Program-made: the position numbers and the translations under genes
In this document: positions 7,066-12,367 of the stretch, one piece after another
How the letters are laid out: the number at the start of each line of letters is the position of its first letter
Position numbering within the stretch: the first letter of the stretch is position 1
Source of the DNA: WJLC01 sp964600865
GTDB taxonomy: Archaea; Nanobdellota; Nanobdellia; Pacearchaeales; GW2011-AR1
DNA length: 14,730 nt
Assembly: GCA_964600865.1 (NCBI GenBank)
Contig: CAZRJP010000019.1
Coordinates: forward strand, 1 to 14,730
Reading direction: 5' to 3'
Notes under the pieces: model-generated
The model's database searches: none
What the model saw: only the letters and a program-made list of their open reading frames with translations
What the model was told of the DNA's origin: nothing

Positions 7066-7088
7066 AATAGTGTATAATATACACTATT
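7066..7088. promoter_or_regulatory. 23-bp perfect palindrome at the operon promoter
   Basis: The arms AATAGTGTATA (7066-7076) and TATACACTATT (7078-7088) are perfect reverse complements around a single central A. The site lies between the minus-strand TATA box (7086-7094, ATTTAAATA) and the ATG at 7062, and spans the predicted start site near 7065. This is the classic position for a repressor operator. The NrtR-like product of the same operon is the natural candidate to bind it. Confidence 0.7.
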
Positions 7089-7094
7089 TAAATA
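7086..7094 (-). promoter_or_regulatory. BRE/TATA promoter of the NAD-related operon
   Basis: On the minus strand the region reads CCGAAAT then ATTTAAATA. The TATA centre is about 25-28 nt from the ATG at 7062, predicting a transcript that starts within a few bases of the codon. The upstream CCGAAA is also found before the TATA box of the gene at 12368. Confidence 0.6.
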
Positions 7095-7128
7095 TTTCGG
7101 TTCTAAATAATATCCCTACTAAAAGAAA

Positions 7129-7310
7129 GACTATCTGTCTGAAAGATTAAGACGGCCCATTTTTATTGAATATAACATCGGAATTTAACGAAGTCGCCGA
7201 AGGCGATTTGGGTGGAGAAACCTGCAAGGTTTCGTAACCGTTAAATTCCTGTTAGTTTCCCTCGATAGAGGGTGGATTTTAGTGCAACGTTCCGAAGGAA
7301 AATTTTTGAG
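7129..7310 (+). repeat. composite structured repeat with palindromic element E1
   Basis: The left part, GACTATCTGT (7129-7138), CTGAAAGA and AAGACGGCCCATTTTTATT (7149-7167), recurs in diverged form at 11692-11817. The core E1 (7173-7254) has an outer stem made of TAACA (7173-7177) with TGTTA (7250-7254) and GGAATTTAACG (7180-7190) with CGTTAAATTCC (7239-7249). Inside are two hairpins, TCGCC-GAA-GGCGA (7194-7206) and GAAACCT-GCA-AGGTTTC (7217-7233), giving a three-way junction. The right part has CCCTC-GATA-GAGGG (7259-7272), then AGTGCAACG and TTCC-GAA-GGAA (7290-7300), as in E2. It could be a recombination site, a small mobile repeat or a structured RNA. Confidence 0.6.
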
Positions 7311-7323
7311 TTTGGTTTGGTGC
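7311..7323 (+). repeat. left arm of 13-nt inverted repeat around the methyltransferase gene
   Basis: TTTGGTTTGGTGC here is the exact reverse complement of GCACCAAACCAAA at 7972-7984. The arms enclose only the methyltransferase gene. Confidence 0.6.
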
Positions 7324-7365
7324 GTTTCAATAGATTAATAAATAATGTATAATTATAACAATAAT

Positions 7366-7971
7366 ATGAATGAGGCACAAAAAACAAAATCTCTATATGA
7401 TGAATATGCGAGCGAATATGAAAAGAAAACTCAAGACTATATTGAGAAATACATAAAGGAAGATTTCGACTTATTCCTGCAAAATCTCAAAGGTAAAAAA
7501 ATATTGGATTTGGGTAGCGGTCCCGGCAGAGATTCTATTAGATTCAAACAAAAAGGCTTTCATCCCGTTTGTATAGATATTTCAAAAGCGATGGTAGATT
7601 TATGTAAAAGCAAAGGATTGGAAGCATACGAAATGGATATGGAAAATCTTGATTTTGAGGATGCTTCTTTTGATGGAATTTGGGCATATACATCGCTTTT
7701 GCATTTGCCAAAATCAAAAATAAAAAATGTTCTCAAAAAGATTTGTGATATTCTAAAAACTGAAGGCATTTTTTATTTAGGGATGAAAGCTGGAAACTCT
7801 GAAGGATTTGAAGAAAACAAACGCTACCCAAATCACAAAAGATATTTTTCATTATACTCAAAAGAAGAAATTGAAAAATTACTAACTGATTTTGAGATTT
7901 TGCATTTCTCTAAAGTCGAAATCGACAGCGAGCATATTTATATTAATTTCTTGTGCCGAAAGAAGCAGTAA
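7366..7971 (+). CDS. class I SAM-dependent methyltransferase
   Basis: This is a single-domain Rossmann-fold methyltransferase of about 201 residues. The SAM-binding motif I reads KILDLGSGPGRD, followed by the acidic motif II CIDIS, the DMENLDF loop and FDGIWAYTSLLHLP. It starts with the helix typical of small-molecule and protein methyltransferases (KSLYDEYASEYEKK). The acceptor cannot be told from sequence. I chose the ATG at 7366 because TTAATAAATA (7335-7344) lies 25 nt upstream; the ATG at 7345 would add seven Asn/Tyr-rich residues. The stop codon abuts the right arm of a 13-nt inverted repeat, and structured repeats lie on both sides, so the gene sits alone in a cassette-like unit. Confidence 0.85.
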   Translation: MNEAQKTKSLYDEYASEYEKKTQDYIEKYIKEDFDLFLQNLKGKKILDLGSGPGRDSIRFKQKGFHPVCIDISKAMVDLCKSKGLEAYEMDMENLDFEDASFDGIWAYTSLLHLPKSKIKNVLKKICDILKTEGIFYLGMKAGNSEGFEENKRYPNHKRYFSLYSKEEIEKLLTDFEILHFSKVEIDSEHIYINFLCRKKQ

Positions 7972-7984
7972 GCACCAAACCAAA
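7972..7984 (-). repeat. right arm of 13-nt inverted repeat around the methyltransferase gene
   Basis: GCACCAAACCAAA starts at the base after the methyltransferase stop codon. It is the exact reverse complement of 7311-7323. Confidence 0.6.
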
Positions 7985-7985
7985 T

Positions 7986-8190
7986 TGAATAGAACATCGC
8001 GATTAAGAGAAGTTCAATTTCCTCGAAAAAATTCTCCTCGTGAAACAGAGCTGAGAATTTTTTCAGAGCTGAAATTGAATTTGGGTGTAGTGAGGTGCAA
8101 CCGAACGAAACCCTTTAAGCCCTGTTAGTTTCGTCCGAATACTTGGAGGACTTGATTTTTAGTGCAACGATGCCGAAGGCAAAAAATCAA
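7986..8190 (+). repeat. composite structured repeat with palindromic element E2
   Basis: E2 has the same orientation as E1 and the same ends: GAACATCG (7992-7999) and CCTGTTAGTTTC (8121-8132). Its middle differs, with perfect stems TTCAATTTC/GAAATTGAA (8013-8021, 8071-8079) and an 11-bp A/T-rich stem (8026-8036, 8053-8063). TTTGGGTG...GGTGCAACC (8080-8102) aligns with E1 and E3. The right part repeats the E1 layout: GTCC...GGAC (8133-8151), then TTGATTTTT/AAAAATCAA enclosing AGTGCAACG and TGCC-GAA-GGCA (8171-8181). Conserved ends with variable paired middles suggest selection on structure rather than on sequence. Confidence 0.6.
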
Positions 8191-8400
8191 AGTTGCAAAT
8201 TCTCGTTCATATATTTGAGAGGACACTTTAGGACGGCGGGTTCCGTTCGTAAAACCCATTAAATGAGAGATGTGTGCTTTCCTTTTTGTTTCTTTTTTCT
8301 AAAAAGAAAATTAAATTTTTTGGGGGTGGAGAGACTCGCTTTTGCTTCTTTTTTAAAAAGAAGGTTAAAATCTGTATTAACTAAATAGTTACAATCCAAA
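8191..8400. other. gene-free region with T-rich hairpins
   Basis: There is no coding frame. The region holds GGACGGCGGG near 8231, which resembles the CGGC block next to E1 and E3, and the 29-bp hairpin repeat at 8283-8311, identical to 4251-4279. It also has GAGAGACTCGC at 8329-8339, the left arm of the inverted repeat around the RiPP locus, and a second hairpin, CTTCTTTTT/AAAAAGAAG, at 8345-8363. The two hairpins could stop transcripts coming from the methyltransferase side. Confidence 0.5.
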
Positions 8401-8403
8401 AAC

Positions 8404-8413
8404 CTTAAATAAT
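8404..8413 (+). promoter_or_regulatory. TATA box of the RiPP operon
   Basis: CTTAAATAAT is centred about 25 nt before the ATG at 8433, preceded by an A-rich BRE-like stretch. This predicts a leaderless first gene. Confidence 0.55.
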
Positions 8414-8432
8414 ATGCTATTCTCTTAAATAT

Positions 8433-9728
8433 ATGAAAAATGTAACTCCTACATACAGAGAATTAAAATCTCCTGTTACTGCACAAATGGCATTAACCTA
8501 CGGATGTAATAATTTATGTAGATATTGTTATAATTCCACGAGAGGTTTGTCAGAACAAGATAAAGGTATTTCTTTAGAAGATTCTAGGAAAATAGCAAAA
8601 CAAATTGTAGATAATGAAATTTTTGAGGTTGTTCTAACTGGCGGAGAACCTTTATTGCGTAGAGATTTACTATATCCATTAGCAAAATATTTTTCACAAA
8701 ACGGTACTGATGTTAAGATGAATTCAAATCTTGTTTTAGTAAATTATGAAGATACACAAAAAATAAAAGATTCTGGAATATTAAGTGTTTTTGGCTCACT
8801 TTCAAGTGCTGATGAAACAACATATAATCATATTACTCAAACAAAAAATTATTCAAAGGCAGTAAAGGGTTTAGAGACTTTGTTAAAAAATGGAATTCCT
8901 GCTGGAGTAAATATGGTGGTTACAGATTTAAATAAAAATCAAGTTTATGAAACAGGGGAGTTCTTACATAAATTAGGAGTAAATGCTTTTTGTGCCACAC
9001 CTGCAAGTACCTGTGAATATATAAATTCTGAATTGGAATTATCTCCAGATAGTGTTGTAAAAACTCTTGATTGTTTATTGGCATTACAAAATGATTTTGG
9101 AATGAGTGTTGATGTTGTTGAACCAATTCCTCGTTGCATTGTAGATAACCCTGAAAAATATGAACAATTTTTTAGAAGAGATTGTGCAGCTGGGAAAATG
9201 ACAATTTCTATTGATCCGAATGGAGATGTTACTCCGTGCACCCATGTTTCAAAGAAATATGGGAATCTACTGAAAGATAATTTGAAAAGCATCTGGAAAA
9301 ATATGAAAGAATGGAGAGATGGAAGTTTTGTTCCAGAAAAATGTTATCCTTGTGCAGAATTAGATGTATGTTCTTTGGGTTGCAGGGAGGCGGGAAAAAT
9401 AAAAGAAGGGAGCCATAATTCTCCAGATCCTTGGTCAAAAAATCCTGTGCAAATGAATAGGAAGGTGCAACAAGAGATATCTATGCCAAGAGACAAAAAA
9501 CTGAGAATTCCTGACAAGATAAAATATAGGAAAGAAGGAGAAGATTATGCGGTTTATTGTTCAAATACTCATTCAGTTATTTTGATTAACCCTGAATTTT
9601 TTAGTCTAATTAAAAATCTTTATTCTAGAGAATCTTTTACAATTAATAATTTATCTGAAGAGTTTGGGGACGAAACTATGGTGGATAACACAATAAAATT
9701 TTTAAATACGAGAGGACTAATATGTTAA
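8433..9728 (+). CDS. radical SAM/SPASM peptide maturase with C-terminal PqqD-like domain
   Basis: This 431-residue enzyme should modify the adjacent precursor peptide by radical chemistry. The radical SAM cluster is Cys25, Cys29 and Cys32 in YGCNNLCRYCY, with GGEPLL at 70-75. A SPASM region with auxiliary iron-sulfur ligands follows: Cys251, Cys269, and CYPCAELDVCSLGC supplying Cys304, Cys307, Cys313 and Cys317. From about residue 357 the C-terminus (IPDKIKYRKEGEDYAVY, later TINNLSEEFGDETMVDN) has the strand-helix layout and length of a PqqD-like RiPP recognition element, which would hold the leader peptide. Gene order, with the 61-residue Cys-rich gene starting 2 bp later, strongly supports a RiPP role. 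The bond formed (thioether or other) cannot be told from sequence. Confidence 0.85.
   Translation: MKNVTPTYRELKSPVTAQMALTYGCNNLCRYCYNSTRGLSEQDKGISLEDSRKIAKQIVDNEIFEVVLTGGEPLLRRDLLYPLAKYFSQNGTDVKMNSNLVLVNYEDTQKIKDSGILSVFGSLSSADETTYNHITQTKNYSKAVKGLETLLKNGIPAGVNMVVTDLNKNQVYETGEFLHKLGVNAFCATPASTCEYINSELELSPDSVVKTLDCLLALQNDFGMSVDVVEPIPRCIVDNPEKYEQFFRRDCAAGKMTISIDPNGDVTPCTHVSKKYGNLLKDNLKSIWKNMKEWRDGSFVPEKCYPCAELDVCSLGCREAGKIKEGSHNSPDPWSKNPVQMNRKVQQEISMPRDKKLRIPDKIKYRKEGEDYAVYCSNTHSVILINPEFFSLIKNLYSRESFTINNLSEEFGDETMVDNTIKFLNTRGLIC
9701..9708 (+). promoter_or_regulatory. internal TATA box ahead of the precursor peptide gene
   Basis: TTTAAATA lies inside the last codons of the maturase gene. Its centre is 25 nt before the ATG at 9730, the same spacing as at other leaderless genes in this window. 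It may give the precursor its own transcript. Confidence 0.45.
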
Positions 9729-9729
9729 G

Positions 9730-9915
9730 ATGGAAACCTTAGAAAAAAAGGCAGAAGAAATAGGACAAGCATCTCTAACAGAGATAAGAGCTATGTCTAT
9801 AAAGACACCAACCTACGAAACCCTCAAGGGAGAAGATAATAGGTTAGGAGTTTATGACATGGCAGAATACTCTTGTGATGCTGCATGTGACAATTGTCAT
9901 TGTGCAACCTATTAA
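9730..9915 (+). CDS. Cys-rich RiPP precursor peptide
   Basis: This 61-residue peptide has the shape of a RiPP precursor. The long charged leader (residues 1 to about 46) has no Cys, and a short core at the extreme C-terminus reads YSCDAACDNCHCATY. Cys49, Cys53, Cys56 and Cys58 give the pattern C-x3-C-x2-C-x-C, and the peptide ends in Tyr. The small residues, Asp, Asn and His around the cysteines could be radical SAM targets for thioether links or carbon-carbon bonds; metal binding by the mature core is also possible. It lies 2 bp behind a maturase with a recognition domain and 6 bp before a metallopeptidase. I do not recognise the family, and no second precursor is visible. Confidence 0.75.
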   Translation: METLEKKAEEIGQASLTEIRAMSIKTPTYETLKGEDNRLGVYDMAEYSCDAACDNCHCATY

Positions 9916-9921
9916 TTCAAA

Positions 9922-10581
9922 ATGCCAATACACTATAGAAGCATGCTTACTTTGGAGTATAAAGATTTAATTAGTGATAAGTTTAATTTTTTAGTAGATT
10001 TTTTTGATTTTGAGCCTGGAGATATTTTTATTGAAATTTTATATTTGGATGATTTTGATAAGTTTTATGAATTAGAAAGAGGTAAAAAACCAGAGTTTTT
10101 TGTGGTGGGTTCGGCATTAAATAATGGTCGGATAATTGTTTTAGATAAAAAAGATTTTGATAAAAAAGAACATAAAGCAGAAGAATTCGAAAGAGTAATT
10201 TTACATGAATTGGCTCATATGTTTATACGCAGAATTCTTTGGCCAAAGCAAACCCACATTTGGATTCAGGAAGGAATTTGTGAATATTTATCTTTTGGAG
10301 ATTATCCGTTAAAGATAAAAAAATATGTAGACTTTAAGGATCTAGAAAAAAAAGAAGACTGGGATAAACACTATTCATATCAACAGTCTGCATTATTTTT
10401 TAAATTCTTAATTAAAAAGTTTGGGAAAGAAAAAATTGCTAATTTTATTAAAAAAATTAAAGAAAAATCAGAAGAGGAGAGTTTTAAAGAGGTGTTTGGA
10501 AAAGAATTAAATAAAATAGAACAAGAATTTAAAACCTCTTTAGAAAATGAAAAAACTACACCATCCAGGAACACCCTGTAA
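9922..10581 (+). CDS. HExxH zinc metallopeptidase (gluzincin-like)
   Basis: This 219-residue protein has the zinc site HELAH (His95, Glu96, His99) in ERVILHELAHMFIRR and a downstream third ligand, Glu117, in WIQEGICEYLS. That arrangement is typical of gluzincin (MA clan) peptidases of the small 'peptidase MA-like' kind. The N-terminal 85 residues are a mixed, aromatic and acidic domain. There is no signal peptide or membrane segment, so it should act inside the cell. Its position directly after the precursor gene suggests that it cuts the leader from the modified peptide. The last 35 bases overlap the start of the next radical SAM gene, implying coupled translation. The very basic, low-complexity C-terminal third may bind the peptide or a partner. 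Confidence 0.8.
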   Translation: MPIHYRSMLTLEYKDLISDKFNFLVDFFDFEPGDIFIEILYLDDFDKFYELERGKKPEFFVVGSALNNGRIIVLDKKDFDKKEHKAEEFERVILHELAHMFIRRILWPKQTHIWIQEGICEYLSFGDYPLKIKKYVDFKDLEKKEDWDKHYSYQQSALFFKFLIKKFGKEKIANFIKKIKEKSEEESFKEVFGKELNKIEQEFKTSLENEKTTPSRNTL

Positions 10582-11677
10582 GGGAATAACACAAAGAAAT
10601 TATAAACTTTCTGAGATTGAAGGAAAAAATCTTGAATTGGTTAAATGTAGTGAAGGGTGGGGACTATTTGGAGATGATGAATTTTGGATAAGTGATAAAG
10701 AAAAGGAGATCTTAGAATCAAAAAAAGAGATAAGACACTTTATACCAGAAGAAACAGAAGTAAAAGAGTGGGGATTTTATTCTCCAATAGACCTTGAGAT
10801 TGAGTTAACAAAAAAATGCAACCAAAGATGCATTCATTGCTGGAACGAATCTGGGAAAAATATTTTTATTCCAAATAAAAAATTAGAAGAAATAGTAAGA
10901 GAATTTAGAATCTCTGGAGGGCAAAAAATAAAACTAACAGGAGGAGAGCCATTGCAACATCCAAACTTCTTTGAATTCTTAGTTTATTCAAAAAATTCAG
11001 AAATTAGAAGTATCGAATTAACTACAAATGGAAGTTTAATTAATGAAAAAAACATTGGAAAATTGTCAGAATATATAGATAAATTAAATATAAGTCTGCA
11101 TGGAGCAACAGAAGAAGTTCATAATCAAATAACGCAAACACAAAACTATTATAAAACAATTGATGCAATTAAAAGATCCCAGCTTGTTGGATTAGATACG
11201 ACTATTAATTTTACAGTAATGGGAGAAAATGAATCTGAAATTGAAGATTTATTTTATTTAGTGGAAAAAATGGGCTCAAAAATAAGGTTTAATCTTCTCA
11301 TGCAGATTGGATATGGAAAAAACCTTAAAGATGTTTCTAATCAATTTCCTAGATTAAGAAATCAAATATTTGAGTTATCTAAAAAGTATGAGGTAAATCT
11401 GGAAAGAAGTGGTTTATATCCAGCAGGATATAATGAAGGCATTGAAAGTTCAAAGTTTTATGGTTGTAGTGCATTAAGAAAAGGGTTATTTGTTACCTCA
11501 GAAGGATTGGTTTTGCCATGCAACCAATCAAAGAAACCAATAGGAGATATTTATAAAAATTCAATTAAAGAAATTTGGAGAAGTGAAGAAGCAGAAAATA
11601 TTAGAAATATAACTTCTTGCGAATTAAGAAATTGTGGGGTTTTATGCAGTAGCAAATGCAAGGCCTCGGAAATATAA
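10547..11677 (+). CDS. second radical SAM enzyme with SPASM-like C-terminus
   Basis: This 376-residue protein has an N-terminal section of about 80 residues (NYKLSEIEGKNLELVKCSEG, then FWISDKEKEIL) that resembles a short PqqD-like recognition domain. The radical SAM core follows, with Cys91, Cys95 and Cys98 in TKKCNQRCIHCWN and GGEP at 132-135. The C-terminus holds auxiliary cluster candidates: Cys307, Cys325 in LVLPCNQSKK, Cys358, Cys363, Cys367 and Cys371. It is related to the first maturase (HITQTKNY versus NQITQTQNY in the core) but not a close copy. The start overlaps the peptidase gene by 35 bp; no later ATG gives a full domain. With two maturases, the peptide may carry two kinds of modification, or the two enzymes may act together. 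Confidence 0.85.
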   Translation: MKKLHHPGTPCKGITQRNYKLSEIEGKNLELVKCSEGWGLFGDDEFWISDKEKEILESKKEIRHFIPEETEVKEWGFYSPIDLEIELTKKCNQRCIHCWNESGKNIFIPNKKLEEIVREFRISGGQKIKLTGGEPLQHPNFFEFLVYSKNSEIRSIELTTNGSLINEKNIGKLSEYIDKLNISLHGATEEVHNQITQTQNYYKTIDAIKRSQLVGLDTTINFTVMGENESEIEDLFYLVEKMGSKIRFNLLMQIGYGKNLKDVSNQFPRLRNQIFELSKKYEVNLERSGLYPAGYNEGIESSKFYGCSALRKGLFVTSEGLVLPCNQSKKPIGDIYKNSIKEIWRSEEAENIRNITSCELRNCGVLCSSKCKASEI

Positions 11678-11679
11678 TT

Positions 11680-11718
11680 TCGGCGTGAGCCGACTATCTG
11701 TTTTTCTGAAAGAAAAAC
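11680..11718 (+). terminator. two hairpins after the RiPP operon
   Basis: Directly after the stop codon lies TCGGC-GTGA-GCCGA (11680-11693). This is followed by an 8-bp perfect hairpin, GTTTTTCT-GAA-AGAAAAAC (11700-11718). They may end or protect the RiPP transcript. The second also belongs to the composite repeat seen at 7129. Confidence 0.45.
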
Positions 11719-11719
11719 C

Positions 11720-11730
11720 GCGAGTCTCTC
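11720..11730 (-). repeat. right arm of inverted repeat enclosing the RiPP locus
   Basis: GCGAGTCTCTC is the exact reverse complement of GAGAGACTCGC at 8329-8339. Both arms lie beside a T-rich hairpin and a GGGGTGG run, so the similarity extends loosely beyond 11 nt. Confidence 0.45.
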
Positions 11731-11784
11731 TTGGGGTGGAAGAAATTTAATTATGAATTTCAAAATCTCTGATTTTGACTAAAT

Positions 11785-12160
11785 GTGCGAAGCACCAAGG
11801 CGGCTCACTTTTTTATTAACAACAATTTCTACAATTTAGGGGCAGGTGGTCGGGGGCATCAAGGGGCATTTTTAACTATCTTTAATTCTCAAAGTTTAGT
11901 GCCTTCGAACAATTAGACATAACATCGGGGATAAGGAAAGTTAATTTCTCCCGCGAGTTTACGAGCTGGCTGAGAAATTAATTTGGGAGAGCGAAGTGCA
12001 ACGAGCGAACTCTTTATCCCCTGTTCAACGACCCGAGCCGTAGGCGAGAACGCAGTGGGGCTTGAGTTTCTAATTCTCCATATTAATATTTCTAAAATCT
12101 CTCTTAGTTCAGGTGGGCTTTTAGCCATCCCATTAAATTTGAGGTGCGCGCCCTTCTTTG
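11785..12160. repeat. composite structured repeat with palindromic element E3
   Basis: This gene-free stretch contains GTGC-GAA-GCAC (11785-11795), AAGGCGGCTCACTTTTTTATT-like sequence (11797-11817, as before E1) and a G-rich motif at 11839-11856. The core E3 (11921-12025) has AACATCG...CCTGTT ends with stems AACA/TGTT, GGGGATAA (11927-11934) with TTATCCCC (12014-12021), and TTAATTTCTC (11941-11950) with GAGAAATTAA (11972-11981). The shared TTTGGGAG...AGTGCAACG block is at 11983-12003. To the right, the sequence on the minus strand (GGCGCGCACCTC, GAGAGATTTTAG, GGAGAATTAGAAA) recurs on the plus strand at 14576-14680. Open frames across E3 appear to be by-products. Confidence 0.55.
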
Positions 12161-12208
12161 CTTCTTTCTTTTTGCTCCGAGGGAGTACCCTTTAGGGCAA
12201 GAAAGAAG
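12161..12208 (+). ncRNA. compact three-way-junction structure of unknown role
   Basis: CTTCTTTCTT (12161-12170) pairs perfectly with AAGAAAGAAG (12199-12208). Inside, G12174 can pair with C12198, and two hairpins stack next to each other: CTCC-GAG-GGAG (12175-12185) and CCC-TTTA-GGG (12188-12197). It ends about 45 bases before the TATA box of the NYN gene at 12368 and could be an upstream terminator or part of the repeat. Confidence 0.4.
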
Positions 12209-12252
12209 ATGAAATAATCTTTTTTAGGGGGAAATTTCTGTCTTCCGAAAGT

Positions 12253-12260
12253 TTTAAATA
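12253..12260 (+). promoter_or_regulatory. BRE/TATA promoter of the second NYN gene
   Basis: TTTAAATA is preceded by CCGAAAG (12245-12251). It predicts transcription start near 12282, leaving an 86-nt leader, unlike the leaderless genes elsewhere in the window. Confidence 0.55.
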
Positions 12261-12281
12261 AGTGCTTTAATTCAATATAAT

Positions 12282-12367
12282 AAGGTAACAGGTATTGCCT
12301 TAAGTCTTCGGACATACCGCAAGCGTGTTCCCGGTTATTACTTCGGTAATACCGGACTTTTATTAAA
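12282..12367 (+). promoter_or_regulatory. structured 5' leader with two UUCG hairpins
   Basis: The first structure pairs GGTAT (12291-12295) with ATACC (12314-12318) and contains GTC-TTCG-GAC (12304-12313). The second is a strong hairpin, CCGG plus TATTAC (12331-12341, one bulged T), a TTCG loop, then GTAATA plus CCGG (12346-12355), ending 12 nt before the ATG. C(UUCG)G is an especially stable RNA loop. The leader resembles the hairpin at 3428-3456 beside the other NYN gene, so it may be a target for autoregulation or cleavage by the NYN protein. Confidence 0.5.

Noticed and set aside
7892..8128. Plus-strand open frame of 78 codons overlapping the end of the methyltransferase gene
   Set aside because: It runs through the inverted repeat and palindrome E2 in a different frame from the methyltransferase and has no domain or promoter of its own.
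11913..12128. Minus-strand open frame of 71 codons across E3, beginning with a protein-like MAKSPPELREILEILIWRIRN
   Set aside because: The related DNA at 14612-14680 keeps the nucleotides but not the reading frame (length difference not a multiple of three, early stop). The similarity therefore looks like a DNA or RNA repeat, not a protein.
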